Assembly: GCA_037176725.1 (NCBI GenBank)
Contig: JAZBRS010000011.1
Coordinates: 3,906,001-3,970,000 of the forward strand
Length of the DNA stretch: 64,000 nucleotides
Reading direction: 5' to 3'
Origin: Posidonia oceanica
Taxonomy: Eukaryota; Streptophyta; Magnoliopsida; Alismatales; Posidoniaceae
The notes under the pieces are model-generated. The model was not told the origin of the DNA and made no database searches. It saw nothing but the letters and a program-made list of their open reading frames with translations. Below are positions 1-11,132 of this stretch, piece after piece (positions within the stretch are counted from its first letter, which is position 1; each line of letters starts with the position of its first letter). A program made the position numbers and the translations under genes.

Positions 1-575
1 AAGATCAAGTGAGAAAATCATGCAAATGGATGCTCTACCTGCTGCTGTTCTGGATCTGGGCGAATTGCGGCAGTAATCTGTGGTAGCCATACGCAGTAGC
101 TATCCACGGTAGGAACACGTGGTCTAGATATTGCAGTTGATTGACAGCAAGCTTTCATCATTGGGCAACATTAGAAACCGATGCCAAATCAAGCACAAAA
201 ACATGCAATCATGACGCAGGAAGATTCACGAAGATGGAAAACATGAGGGAAACATGAATGCAAGCGATTAAAACCAAAATGCAACCGCAAATCATCTCCC
301 AACATCGACACCCACTATGACGCCACGTTTCTTCACTGTCGATGAACAATCAGCCAGAGGAGAATAACTCCGAGGCCGTGGACGTGTTTTGAGCATCAGG
401 GAGGAGTCGGGAGGACAATGCACACGTCGTAGTAGGCCGTGCCTCATGCTCAATGGCCGATGGCCTTACATGGGCATAACGAACCCATTGATGCAAACCA
501 AACAGAGGATGCAAAACTCGAATGAAAGCAGTTGAAAACGAGGCAAATTGGACGTTGACGAAGCAAACCAGCCCT
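1..575. other. Unassigned sequence left of element A
   Basis: No recognisable coding domain, LTR terminus or RNA gene is seen here. The equivalent part of the 3' LTR of element A (about 17123-18290) does not resemble it, so homology between the two LTRs of A stops at about 575-590. The stretch may be unrelated DNA joined to a truncated LTR, or an insertion into it. Open frames on both strands have no recognisable motif and I do not call them genes. Confidence 0.5.
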
Positions 576-1077
576 GACGTCCCTCTTCTTCTAGCTAGCT
601 CCTTCTCCACCCGACGACCTCGGCCGATCCAATGGCCTTGGCCGTTTGCCAACGCCGGCGAAGCGCTGACGACGGCGAGACGGAGGCTCAGGCCTCCCCC
701 CTTGGCTTCGGGATGCACTCTTGCATCCTCCTCCTCGCCCTGAGGCTCCACAGCCTCCTCCTCGTGCACTCGGTCGCTCCCATGGCCGGACCTCGATGGA
801 GGACGGCAGTCGAATGAGGCGGAGGTGGGTGGACCGCCTCGGTCCACCATTCTCCACGCCGAAGGCGTGGTTGGGTTCCTGGATGCGTCGGCATGCTTCC
901 ACGACCATCGCCAGCATTTTAGGCTTCGCCATCGTGGCGAATTTTGGCATTGAAGTCCGGCCATCGGATTGCCAGGTCAGGCGCCGGCGTGGCGGGTGAC
1001 TGACCTACAACATAGTCAGCCTGCTGGCCCGACTTTGAGGTGTTGCTCCGGCCACCTCGAAGCCTCATTTTGCATGC

Positions 1078-1088
1078 TATATATATTT
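1078..1088 (+). promoter_or_regulatory. Possible TATA box of LTR A (5' copy)
   Basis: A TATATATATT run lies in the middle of the LTR, downstream of a GC-rich stretch; the same run is kept in the 3' LTR near 18805-18816. Position and conservation fit a pol II promoter for the genomic transcript. No transcript evidence is available. Confidence 0.4.
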
Positions 1089-1205
1089 TTGTAATCTCTG
1101 TTTAATGCTCTATACAACTACATGAATGGTTTATTTTTCTGCAAGCTTGTGAGTCCAAGCTCTGGCTGGGAAGATGGCTGTCCGGGCAACTCGAGTTGCA
1201 ATCCA

Positions 1206-1226
1206 GCCGCCTGTCTAACAGGCGAC
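1206..1226. repeat. 21-bp inverted-repeat module (6-9-6) in LTR A
   Basis: Arms GCCGCC and GGCGAC flank 9 bases. It sits inside a longer imperfect palindrome whose outer arms are GAGTTGCA and TGCAACTC. The 3' LTR keeps the layout near 18935 with arm changes. A second GAGTTGCA/TGCAACTC-type pair surrounds the palindrome GTCGCCGGCGAC near 1432. Confidence 0.7.
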
Positions 1227-1650
1227 TCGGCTGCAACTCGAGCCAGCCCTTCGGCCAACTTCCGGTCGTGATATCTTGCCACTCACTTGTCCGTTTCATG
1301 TTATTTTTGTTCCTTTGTACTCATGGTTGAATGCTTTGTATGACTATGTGAATGGGTTTTAGTTTCGTTAGCATGTGAGTTCCAGATCCGGCCTCAAACT
1401 TGGTAGTTTGAACTACCAGAGTTGCAGGCTTGTCGCCGGCGACTCGTTTGCAACTCCGGTCAATTCGTCTGTCAACTTCCTGCCATTGTATCTCGGGACT
1501 CACCCAACCTTTTTTTCAATCTAAATGCATGTTTTTTCTTTCGCGTTGAGCCATGCTTAGCTCCGCGATGTTTAATTCAAGTTTTGTTTTGTCGATCTTG
1601 CCTGTCTCTGGCGATGAAGGTCTCTGCTTGGGTGAACTGCTAGCAGTTGA

Positions 1651-1699
1651 GCTGCCTGGTATAGCGGCGACCAGCCCCGACGCCCCTCTGTGCGGTGGC
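1651..1699. repeat. 49-bp dimeric inverted-repeat cassette in LTR A
   Basis: Two 21-bp monomers, each 6-bp arm, 9-bp centre, 6-bp arm (GCTGCC/GGCGAC and GACGCC/GGTGGC), separated by exactly 7 bp. The 3' LTR has the same cassette at 19380-19428 with identical spacing, where the arms read GCCGCC/GGCGAC and GACGCC/GGCGGC, that is, better paired. Confidence 0.75.
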
Positions 1700-1917
1700 T
1701 AGGCTGGTTGCTGCCTTGACCGGTGACCCAACTTGCGGACTGAGCAGTGGGCTAGCCCTTGGTTTTCCGATGCCCGTTTTGGTCTTCCGGCCTCGTTTAC
1801 ATGCAGATCATGTTTCCCAATTTGCCATCTCTGATTTCCAAGTTTTCCTTTTTCCTTTTTTGCATCGTTTCAAGCCTCATCCGTGGCCGCTGCCGCTGTT
1901 GTGTGGGGAGTTGCTCC

Positions 1918-1966
1918 GCTGCCTGTCTCACCGGCGACCAACAGAGACGCCTGTATGGCCGGCGAC
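1918..1966. repeat. Second 49-bp dimeric inverted-repeat cassette in LTR A
   Basis: Monomers GCTGCC-N9-GGCGAC and GACGCC-N9-GGCGAC separated by 7 bp, the same geometry as at 1651-1699 but with different centres. Confidence 0.75.
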
Positions 1967-2592
1967 CCAGCCTTGATCCAGACAGAGCGCTGCACCACCA
2001 TTCGCATCGTTTCCCACTTGTTTTCTCCGACGCTTTGTTTTCAGTTTACTCCCCTAGTATTTTATCGCCTCTTGCAATGTTTCGATTTCGTATATTTTGC
2101 ATTTAAATAGGGTTTGCTAAGCTTTGCATTGGTTTATAAATTGCATCTTGCATACCGCCCTAGGGCGTATATAAACCGGCATTCATTTGCCAACATTTTG
2201 CCACACTGTAGTGGATCAGTTAGAAAGACCGATTCCTCGGGCGTGTCGGGGGTGCCTAACACCTTCCCTGCGCGTAATAGGAGTCCTTGCCCTTACTCTG
2301 GACCGCATTGACTTTGTGTCATCCATTTACATTGGATCTTGCATGCTTTCGAAACGCATACGTTTTCCTTGCATGTTCTTTACTTGGTTTTCCTAGTTTT
2401 CCCGATTTAATAAATTAGGTGGCAACTCCCTTTCTTTTATTTTACCTTCCTTTTGCGTTTGCCCCTGTTTTCCGGTGTTTTCTAGTCAAAATCCCTCCTC
2501 GGAACCAACTGCTAATAGTGAACCTAGTTTCGATCGGTGCACGCGAGCTTTGGCATCGTGCATGGACGATCCGAATTTCGGGATTACTACAG

Positions 2593-2610
2593 TGGTGACT
2601 CCGCTGGGGA
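2593..2610 (+). promoter_or_regulatory. Primer binding site of element A
   Basis: TGGTGACTCCGCTGGGGA begins one base after the LTR end. It matches the TGGCGACTCYRCTGGGGA pattern of Ogre/Tat elements, reported to pair with the 3' end of tRNA-Arg, with one C-to-T change at position 4. Confidence 0.85.
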
Positions 2611-3809
2611 AACTAGACTCTGGCTTTCGTTCCACTCTTCCGTTTTTCTGTGTGGCTTGTTTATTTGCTTATCTTAGCATTGGTTGCCTTGTTTATTTAC
2701 TTATCACATTGCTCTTTAATTCAATGTCTCAGCATTTATTTACTTTACCTGCTTATTCATTGCTTTAATTCATGCACTTTCCTTACTTCAGCATTCGATT
2801 ACCATGCTTGCATGATTATTGCTTCAATCCATGCCTTTTGTCTGATGCTTGGTTTATTTTACACAAATAGGCCATGCCACTACACTAATGCACATGCCAT
2901 GCCCTTACATGTCCTTTGATGTGCTGATTGTTTTCCACTTTCACTAAGCATGTTCACAACACTAGCACATGCCATGAGCATGTCTTTTGCAATGATGTAT
3001 GATGTTTGCCTGCCATGCTTGGGTGATTTTCTTCCCATTTTTGCATTAAGCCTAAGGACAAATAGAGGCTGATTGCTTTCCCCATGGCTAACTAAAAATG
3101 GCAAGTAAAAATAAGTTCTAGGTACAACTAGAGCCATCAACACACCTGCACCCCCTTTGTTAATAAAATATGCAAGATAAAAGACTTTTAATCATTTGCA
3201 TGAAGCATCATATAGGGCATGCATTCTTCTCATCTGAGTCCACCTACCAGTCTGCGAAGGATAGTCTCAGCCTCTTGCTCCGCTGCTTTGGCATGGCGCA
3301 AGTCAATCGGTCTGTCCCCACTTGTTAGGGGTCATGTCGATGCTAGTGGAGGGTACCACCCACGCTTAGGCGGAGTCGAGGCCACCAACGCACCACCCTG
3401 TTACTACTTGAGCTTTGGGCCACGATTTAGACAGGGGACCTACTTTTCTGGCCTGAGTCGGTGACCTGTACACCTGTGAGTGTCTGAAGTAGACTACCTA
3501 CTAGGATACACTAGATTGGTGAGAGAGAGCATGCTAGAAAGCATACATGTCATTCATGCCACAATTTAATGCATTTACATTTCATTTTCAGGTTCTAACT
3601 CCCGTTTCTGTTTGTGTTGTGTCGCGCAGAGGTTAGTGAGCGAGTTCCCTAGCTGGAGCTTGAGTCTCTCCTCTTACTGACACCCCTGTTGAGATACCTG
3701 TGCTCGACCATCTTCTCCTGAGCTATCCGCTTTTGCGACGATAGCTCCTCCTAGAACTCGCCCTTTCACCTCTCGTCGCAGCCCTATTCTCACCCGCTCT
3801 CGGTCAGTG
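2611..3809 (+). other. Untranslated leader of element A
   Basis: About 1.2 kb between the primer binding site and the gag start. No credible ORF. It aligns colinearly by eye with the leader of element D (42833-43877), including the block just before gag that contains GGTTAGTGAGCGAGTTCCC. Such conservation between two families suggests RNA functions (packaging, dimerisation), which is inference. Confidence 0.75.
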
Positions 3810-6734
3810 ATGGTCTAGTGCACCATTGAACCCCTGCTTACCCTTGCCTCGGAGGTGGTTTCTGTTTCGGTCCCTCCGACTCCCACTTCCACTCCCTCTG
3901 TGCCCTTTGTGACACTAGGGTTTCCCCCTCTGTTGCCTAGGGCACCCCAATTTGTTCCGGGGCATTGGTAGACCTACGCCCCTTCGGATCCGGTCACCGA
4001 GTCTATCTTGATGACCGCCACACGCATTCCGGAGGTGCCTCTGACCCCGCTATCCTAGGGCTACGTCCCTCTCAACACTTCTTCTATTGTGGTGATCCTT
4101 GCTATAGGACTTCAATCTCCTGGACAGTCTGTTCCTTTTGGCTTTGGTCCCTCGCCGACACTGCACCTCAGTATTCCCACTAACGGGACGCTTGATGAAC
4201 AGTATCAGCACCTGATGGAGACCGCACAGTTGCTATACGGCATGGCTCTTTCAGTTCGCCTATCTTTCATTCTTACTGGTCCTGAGGTTCCTGTGCGGCC
4301 TGCTCCCGCATATCATGCATTCACCTCTACACTTCCGCCTAGACTATCACCTCAGCTGCTCACGGTTCCGGCGATGGGGGCACAGTTTCTGCCTCCTGCA
4401 TCTACACAGCACTATTCATAGCATGCACCTCTGCCACCTGGTGGCCAGTCTTTCGGGCTGGTTGGAGCGCAGTACCCTACAGGCTCGCCGCCCGGCGCCG
4501 CGCCGATGCGGCCACTGTTGCTCCAACACTCTGCACCCATTGCACAGCATGTCATTTATCCACCCCCTTTGCATCAGGTTTAGACCTCCTCATGCATTCC
4601 CTCTTACACTACACCTATGCACGGGTATGCCAGCCATCACATCGCATCACCAGGCGACGTGATGGTGGATCCGGAGGAGCACCATGGTGTGACCCAATCG
4701 ACGTACGTGGTCTCTGCCCCTGTTGCCCCATCACCTATGGCAGTCAATCTAGACCCCACTAATAACAGGATGGATGTTCTGGAGAAAGCATTACGTTTAG
4801 TGTAGAGTACTGACCACCAGTCCTACCAGTTCCGGGACCTCTGCTATTTCCCAGAGGCGGTACTCCCACCGAAGTTCAAAATCTCGGACTTTGAAAAATA
4901 TAATGGTAGAGGCTGCCCCATAGCCCATCTAAAGGCGTACTGCGGTGATCTCGCCTAGCTTCAGGCTGACGAGAGGTTACTGATCCGCCTGTTCCAAAAG
5001 AGTCTGATTGGTCCGGCCCTCAAGTGGTTCACGTCACTTGACATGACCACCCTTAAGACTTGGAACGACTTAAGCTAGGGGTTCCTGGAACAGTACTCCT
5101 TCAACCTCGACCTGGTCCCAAAGCGCGCGGACTTGGTTGCAACCAAGCAGAATCCTGGCGAGCCGTTCGGGGAGTACGTCGGCTGCTGGCGTGCCCTTGC
5201 TTCACAGGTTCGAGATAGGCCCTCTGATGAGGAGTCTATCGAGATCCTGATCAAAGGAGTGCAGCCATCTACTAGGGCTCTGCTTAGCATCCAACCCGTC
5301 ACGACCTTTGTCGCACTGATTCGAGCTGGCGCTCGCATAGAGAGTTCGTTGCGGAGTGGCAACTTCCCCGCACTCTCTGCGTTCACCAAGCAGGCCTCCG
5401 CCAGCAGCAGCACCATTAGCAACAACAACGGTAACAGCAGTAGCCACCCCAGGAAGAAGAATCCTCTGAAGCCCGCTATTGCATACGTCGACTCTCCTAC
5501 TGCGCCTGTTCATCTGGCGTCCTGGCCTACCCCTGCTTAGATCGTTTATGCACCAGCACCTAGGGCACACCCCACATCACAGATCACCACCACCGCTCGA
5601 CCGGTCTGTGCTGCCGCACTGGTTCAGCAAGGACAATACCGAAGGTAGAGACGGTCACTCGCAGACAGGCGAAAGTTCGCCCCACTAGCGGAACCACTGA
5701 GTGCCATTCTCCCTAAGGTTACATCGCTCCTGAGCTTTCCAGAGGTTTGCCCGCCGCCAAACCCACTTCTGCATTGGCATAAGGTGAATCTCTTTTGCAA
5801 CTTCCATAGGAATACCAGGCATTCGATGGATAGTTGCTTCACCTTACGGATTGCTATTCAGGATCTGATCGAATTGGGAACGATTGTGATTGACATGCAC
5901 GAGGCTTCCACTTCCACACCTCCTCCTGCATCAGCATCAACATCTTCCCCTGCCAACATTGTCCACCAGCCTCTGCCAAAGCACTCATATCCGGGAGGTG
6001 CAGGGACCCTGGGAATCCACTCTCTCTTCCCTTCCGGGTCTGCCACGTCTGTGGTAGACCCCTTTGAGCTCATTCATGACATTCTGAACCCTTTCCAGTC
6101 TCTCTTTACCTTGCGGCTATCGCCAGCCAAGTCAAGTGTTCATATGATCCCACTGCGCGCCAGGTCAGACCGCTCTTCTGTGTCGCCCACCATGCTTCCT
6201 CGGGCTCAAGCCCCAGTACACCTCCTAGGTAGGCCTCAGCTAGGATCCTCTGTCCACCTGTTAGGTAGACCTCAGCCTCCACCTGCTTTGCCTTCCCAGC
6301 AACCTCATCCATCTCCTCGTCAACCAATAAACACCCTTGCAGCCCCTCTCGTGCTTGCTACACGTGCTCCCGTGGTTATAAACCTAACCCGGGACACCCA
6401 TCGCGTACCCTACAGCTACGCCACAGAAATGTGTGCGGAAGTGATGCAATCGGGGAGGGTCTACAAGCTCCCAGCACCAGTGGTTAGGCCTAGCCGTCCA
6501 GAACCAGCAGTACCTCCTTCCTCAGACCAACCTGCAGTACCTCCACCATCAGGCCAACCTCCTGTACCCACCACAGCTGAACCTACCACCAAAGCTACAG
6601 CTCCTACCACCAAAAAGGGCCAACCCAAGGCTAACATCACTTCCCAATTAAAGAAGGTTAGAGCCGATATTTCCATTTGGGACCTTATACACACATCTGC
6701 CGAACACTGCAAGGCTTTTCTTCGCGTGTTCTAA
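3810..6734 (+). pseudogene. gag: gag of element A (capsid and nucleocapsid), stop-ridden
   Basis: Frame with codons starting at multiples of three. The ATG at 3810 aligns with the gag ATG of element D at 43878. A proline/serine-rich N-terminal part is followed by the retrotransposon gag fold near 4850-5400 (motifs FKISDFEKYNG, LFQKSLIGPALKWF, GEPFGEYVGCWR), an Asn/Ser-rich linker, then a zinc knuckle of C-x2-H-x4-H-x4-C type near 5793-5840 and a Pro-rich tail. Gag would form the virus-like particle in the cytoplasm and bind the RNA. Premature stops: TAG at 3816, 3969, 4056, 4419, 4581, 4803, 4956, 5076, 5538 and 5646, and TAA at 6732. No frameshift is needed to read from start to end. Confidence 0.85.
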
Positions 6735-7535
6735 GTCGCCCATGTGTCCCAAACTATAGAACCTGTCGCCTTGGAAAGCATGGTCGGGATGATTGCGGAG
6801 CCCCAAGTCATCACTTTCACAAGCGATGAGTTGCCTTCGGCGAGGACTAATCATAACCAACCCTTGTTCGTCGCGGTACAATTCAAAAACTTTCACATTC
6901 CCCTTGCGTTGGTCGATAATGGGTCAGGCCTTAATGTCTGTCCCTTGCGCACTGCAACAAAGCTCGGATTCAAAGCTGAGGACATTACTCCAGCTGTAAA
7001 GGGAATGACAGCTTTTGATAATACCCACCATGACGCTCTAGGGATTTTGATTATTCCTCTCATAATTGGCCCTATCACATTCGATGTGGAATTCTACGTC
7101 GTTGATTTGGAGCCTAACTTCAATTTTCTGCTTGGGCGCCCTTGGCTCCACAAGCTTCAAGTCATCCCTTCGACCTTCCATCGCATGAACAAGTTTCGCT
7201 GAGGCGATGATGTCATCGTCGTCATGGTGGAGAATTTTGAGAAGGAGCGGATCGAGGCAGTCTCCTTTGTCTCTTCACAGACTGTCCCCTTTGACCCTGA
7301 GATTTCAGATGCTTTATACTGCGTTAATCGGTGCAAGTCGGTTAACTTTATTCCAGATCTTGAACGTGTCAACTCCTTGGCCGTTCACAATAACCCTTTC
7401 CAGATGGTTGAAAACGTCTATCACAGGTGGGGTTACGTGAAGGGGACACCGCTCGGGCGATACGGCCAGGGAATCGTTGAGCCGATCGTGGCAGAGGAGC
7501 GAAGAGACAACGAGGGTCTCAGATACGACCTGTAA
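6735..7535 (+). pseudogene. Retropepsin-like protease of element A plus G-patch-like tail
   Basis: Continues the gag frame. The aspartic protease core lies near 6890-7150: LALVDNGSGLNV carries the catalytic Asp in a D-N-G context instead of the common D-T/S-G, and the flap and the FNFLLGRPWL segment follow. A TGA at 7200 and a TAA at 7533 interrupt it. After the protease, about 7410-7530 holds a glycine-spaced motif (RWGYVKGTPLGRYGQGI, later EGLRY) that resembles a G-patch. Element B has the same arrangement. The enzyme would cleave the Gag-Pol polyprotein. Confidence 0.8.
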
Positions 7536-9240
7536 GCTGATGAAAGTAAGCACCCGCGGCCGAAGAATCGAAGGATGATCATTCCCTAGGACCTCGCTAA
7601 CTTCACCAGTGCAGGTACCCTGGGTTCAAGCGGTAATCTGGCCATAGCACAATCAGAGCCGTGCTAGAGCCCTTCGTTGCCAACGGAAGAATGGGTTTGC
7701 ATTGAGGACTACTACTCGGATGAGGAGCAGTCTGGCACAGTAGGGGCAGCCCAAAATTGCGATGAAGTCCAACTCGGTACGGTAGCTTCTCGGTCAGTGT
7801 GTCAGGCCCTTCCCTCCACAGATAAAGCAGCAGATTTGGCAGGCCCTTTGGCAGCATTGACAGTCTTTGATCTTCCTGTAGTCTTATCAACATCACCGAT
7901 AGCAGTAGCAGCAGCTCCGAAGTCAGGGACACTAGCTCGGGCATAGTTAGCCAGTTTGCCCGTGGCTGCAGTCGCATCAGTACAGTTGTCACCCTCTCTG
8001 GCGGGTCAATCATTGAGTTCAGCCAGAAGCGCGACTCAGCCCGTTTCAGCAGCCGCGTCACAAGCAACGTCGCTGGCTCAGTCAGTCACACATCCTCCTG
8101 CCTCAAAACATCAACCCTCGTAGCAGGCCCCCATGGCGTCAGAGGCCGTGCAGTCACCAGCACCACTAGATACAGGGGCCCTGTCGAGCAGCACAACCTA
8201 CCAGCCATTGGCCCTCCAGAAGAGCATTTGTGCCTCCCTTCCACTTGTAGCAATGACTTTGGCAGCGCACCCGTTTGCGGCGCCGCTGACTAATCTGTTT
8301 GGATCTCTGATCAACAGGTCGTTGCAATCAGCCGCGCCCGCAGGCCAGCCAGGGCGAGCACCCAGAGCAGTGATACATCTAACAGCCGAGCTAGAGCTAG
8401 AGGCCCCCAGCACCTACTACATTGACTCACCCTCGGATGAGGAGGAAGGAGCGACGGTAGAGGCCCAAGTTGACACGCTGATGGGAGACTTGGAGGTGCT
8501 ATTCCAAGAACAGCTCACGTCACTGACGGAGGACCTGGCGGAGTATCAGGCGGCAAGGAAAGGGAAAGCCGTGGCTACGGATCCCTCCCCGCAGAAGGAC
8601 CATGCCTCTATCATGGTCATAGATGAAGACTCAGCAGCGGTGGCCCCCACCAGACCAGATGAACTGATCACTCTGCAGCCACAAGGCGAGTCCAGGTGGT
8701 TGGTGCAGCACATGCCCCACTCCGGCAGTGCAGCAGGCGGCAGTACCCTGATCAGCCGCTAGTCTGGTATACCCTCCACGAGCACAACAAGAAGCGTGGA
8801 GAAGGAAGCATCAGCAATACAAGCAGTAACAGAGTCGGCTGAATCAACAGAGCCAGCAATAGCAGGGTCAGTAGCAGCGTTAGAAATAGAGTCAGCAGTA
8901 GTGTCGTCGGAAGCAGAACAAGCAGAGGAAGTTGCCAGGACAGAGGTCGCGCACCGAGGATATAGAAACACTCGAGTAAGCATGACCATTCTGAAGCATC
9001 ACCAGGGCCAAGAAGCGGAGCATCTACACTCCTTTGATATAACAGACCCCACCTTTGAAAATGAGATCCTCTCGGAACTTATTGCATACAGAGAGGAGGA
9101 TGATGTAGGCGAAGTTGAGACTGACGAACCATCGCCTGAGTTCTGGCCCTATGATGACGATCTAGAAGGCCCCAACCTCCATGTCGAAGAGGAGACGGAG
9201 GTTGTCAACATCGACACAGCCGAAGAAGCCAGGGAGGTTC
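7536..9240 (+). pseudogene. Low-complexity linker between protease and RT, element A
   Basis: The same register as gag-pol, with no recognised domain. Ser/Ala/Thr/Gln-rich stretches alternate with conserved short acidic blocks: EEWVCIEDYYSDEEQS near 7686-7733, YYIDSPSDEEEGA near 8415-8453, and AHRGYRNTRVSMTILKHHQG near 8949-9010. Stops: TAG at 7587, 7665, 7944, 8121 and 8760. The segments have counterparts in B at 54490-55760, so the linker is a family trait. Some Ogre elements have an intron in this area; here the frame stays open except for point stops, so an intron is not required. Confidence 0.7.
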
Positions 9241-10200
9241 ACATCTGTGCCCAACTATCGCCCCAGGCCAGACCAGAGTTCATTGTGTTCTTGAAAGAGT
9301 ATGCAGATGTCTTCGCCTGGAGCTATGAGGATATGGTTGGCCTTGATGTCGAAATAGTGGTGCATAACTTGCCCTTGAATCCAGATGCCAAGCCAGTAAA
9401 GCAGAAGCTAAGAAGATGGCGACCGCAGTGGCTGCTCATGATGAAAGAGGAGATCATGAAACAGTACAATGTCAATTTTCTGAAGGTCGTCTTTTACCCT
9501 GAATGGCTTGCGAATGTTGTGCCGGTGCCCAAGAAGGATGGCAGAGTCCAGATGTGCATCGACTATAGGGACTTGAACAAGGCGAGTCCCAAGGACGATT
9601 TCCCATTGCCTCACATTGACATCCTAGTCGACAATACTACAGGCCACAAGATGCTCTCCTTCATGGACGGCTTCTCCGGCTATAACCAAATCAAAATGGT
9701 AGAAGAAGATATGGAAAAGACATCATTCATCACCCCCTAGGGGGTCTTCTGCTACCAAGTCATGCCGTTTGGGCTCAAGAACGCGGGCGCAACCCATCAG
9801 AGGGCGATGACAGTACTTTTCCATGACCTCATGCACCAAGAAGTTGAGGTTTACGTGGACGACATGATTGCCAAGACCAAAGAGCCCGAGGATCACCTCG
9901 CATGTTTGAAGAAGCTCTTTGACCGTTTGAGAAAATACAAGCTGCGCCTTAACCCCAATAAATGTGTATTCAGGGTGTCATCCAGAAAACTCCTAGGATA
10001 CATTATCAGCCAGAGGGGGATTGAGGTGGACCCGAGTAAGGCAAAAGCCATCGTGGAGATGCCACCTCCCAGGACTGAAAAGGAGGTCCGAGGCTTACTA
10101 GGGTGTTTACAGTATATCAGTCGATTCATTGCACAGCTTACGCCCATCTACGAACCTATATTCAAGCTCCTGAAGTAGAATGAACAGATCAGCTGGAGCG
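9241..10200 (+). pseudogene. pol: Reverse transcriptase of element A
   Basis: The Ty3/gypsy RT fold is complete. YADVFAWSYEDM opens it, VPVPKKDGRVQMCIDYRDLNKA covers the fingers, SFMDGFSGYNQI holds the first catalytic Asp, MPFGLKNAGA follows, and YVDD at 9852-9863 is the catalytic pair. It would copy element RNA into DNA in cytoplasmic particles. TAG stops at 9738 (between palm motifs) and 10176 disable it. Register is the same as gag. Confidence 0.9.
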
Positions 10201-10670
10201 AGGAGTGCTAGGCTGCATTTGACAAAATCAAGCAGCTACTGATTAAGCCTCCTGTCTTGGTTCCTCCCACACCCGGGAGACCTTTGCTTCTCTACGTTTC
10301 TACCACGCAACATTCCATGGGCGCCGTCTTGGGCCAACATGAAGAATCGGGTAGGAAGGAGCGCGCCATTTATTACTTGAGCAATAAGTTCAATGAATGC
10401 GAAGCCAGGTATAGCACAATAGAGAAGACCTGCTTATCTCTTGTCTGGGTTGCACAGAAGCTAAGGCACTATATGATGGCATATCTGGTTCAGCTCTTAT
10501 GCCAGCATGACCCCATCAAGTTCCTCTTCCAGAAGTCAGCCATGGTGGGTAGATGTGTCATGTGGCAGGTGTTGTTGTCTCAGTACGACATCACTTTCAT
10601 CACGCAGAAATCCATGAAGGGTCAAGCCATGGCAGACCATCTTGTTGACTTTCCTCTGCCTGAGTACTAG
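10201..10670 (+). pseudogene. First (gypsy-type) RNase H of element A, catalytically degenerate
   Basis: Follows RT in frame: LLLYVSTTQHSMGAVLGQ at the first strand, IYYLSNKF, ARYSTIEK, and a C-terminal AMADHL. The first catalytic Asp expected in the LLLY segment is absent, as reported for Tat elements where this domain has become a tether after gain of a second RNase H. TAG stops at 10209 and 10668. Confidence 0.8.
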
Positions 10671-11132
10671 CCTCTCCAAACGCAGTTCCCGGATGAGGAC
10701 ATCCTCTTTGCGATGAAGGACTCTGAGGAGAAAGACCCTGAGGACCAAGAGCAGTGGCAGTTGTACTTTGACGGCGCTGTCAACAAGAAGGGCCGAGGCG
10801 TAGGTGCAGTGTTGACAACGCCACAGGGACAGATGATTCCTTTTGTGAGGAAGCTGACTTTCAAATGCACCAACAACGAGGCAGAATATGAAGCGTGCAT
10901 CCTGGGATTGAAGGACGCCCTCGAGCATAAGGCGCAGAAGCTGCATGTGCATGGCGATGCCATGCTAGTGATCTCTCAAGTGAATGGCGATTGGAAAACA
11001 AAGGATCCAAAGCTTGTGCCATATCATGAACACCTGTTGAAGCTGATAGAAGAATTTGAGAGTATCTGCTTCACGTACATGAACAGAGCAAGGAACACAT
11101 ATACAGATGCGCTAGCAACCCTAGCGTCCTAG
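10671..11132 (+). pseudogene. Second (archaeal-type) RNase H of element A
   Basis: The acidic residues expected of a DEDD RNase H are visible: Asp in LYFDGAVNKKG, Glu in NNEAEYEA, Asp in HGDAMLVISQVNGDW and Asp in TYTDALATLA. This acquired RNase H between the first RNase H and integrase is diagnostic of the Tat lineage. It would degrade the RNA strand of RNA/DNA hybrids. A TAG at 11130 follows the last motif. Confidence 0.85.

Larger units (their letters stand above)
576..2591 (+). repeat. 5' LTR of element A, truncated at its 5' side
   Basis: This matches 18300-20308 colinearly and ends in GGATTACTACA, directly before the primer binding site. About 1.17 kb of the expected 5' part is missing compared with the 3' LTR. 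It contains a TATA-like run, the inverted-repeat cassettes described separately, and the conserved 3' core that starts GGGGGTGCCTAACACC near 2248. Open frames in it are by-products of GC-rich sequence. Confidence 0.88.

Noticed and set aside
350..964. 204-codon open frame on the - strand, with several overlapping frames
   Set aside because: It spans the junction at about 575 into the LTR of A, has no domain, and overlapping frames on both strands are equally open because of GC-rich sequence.
8796..9240. An Ogre-type intron between protease and RT
   Set aside because: The frame of element A is open across this part apart from point stops, and no convincing splice pair could be chosen by eye.
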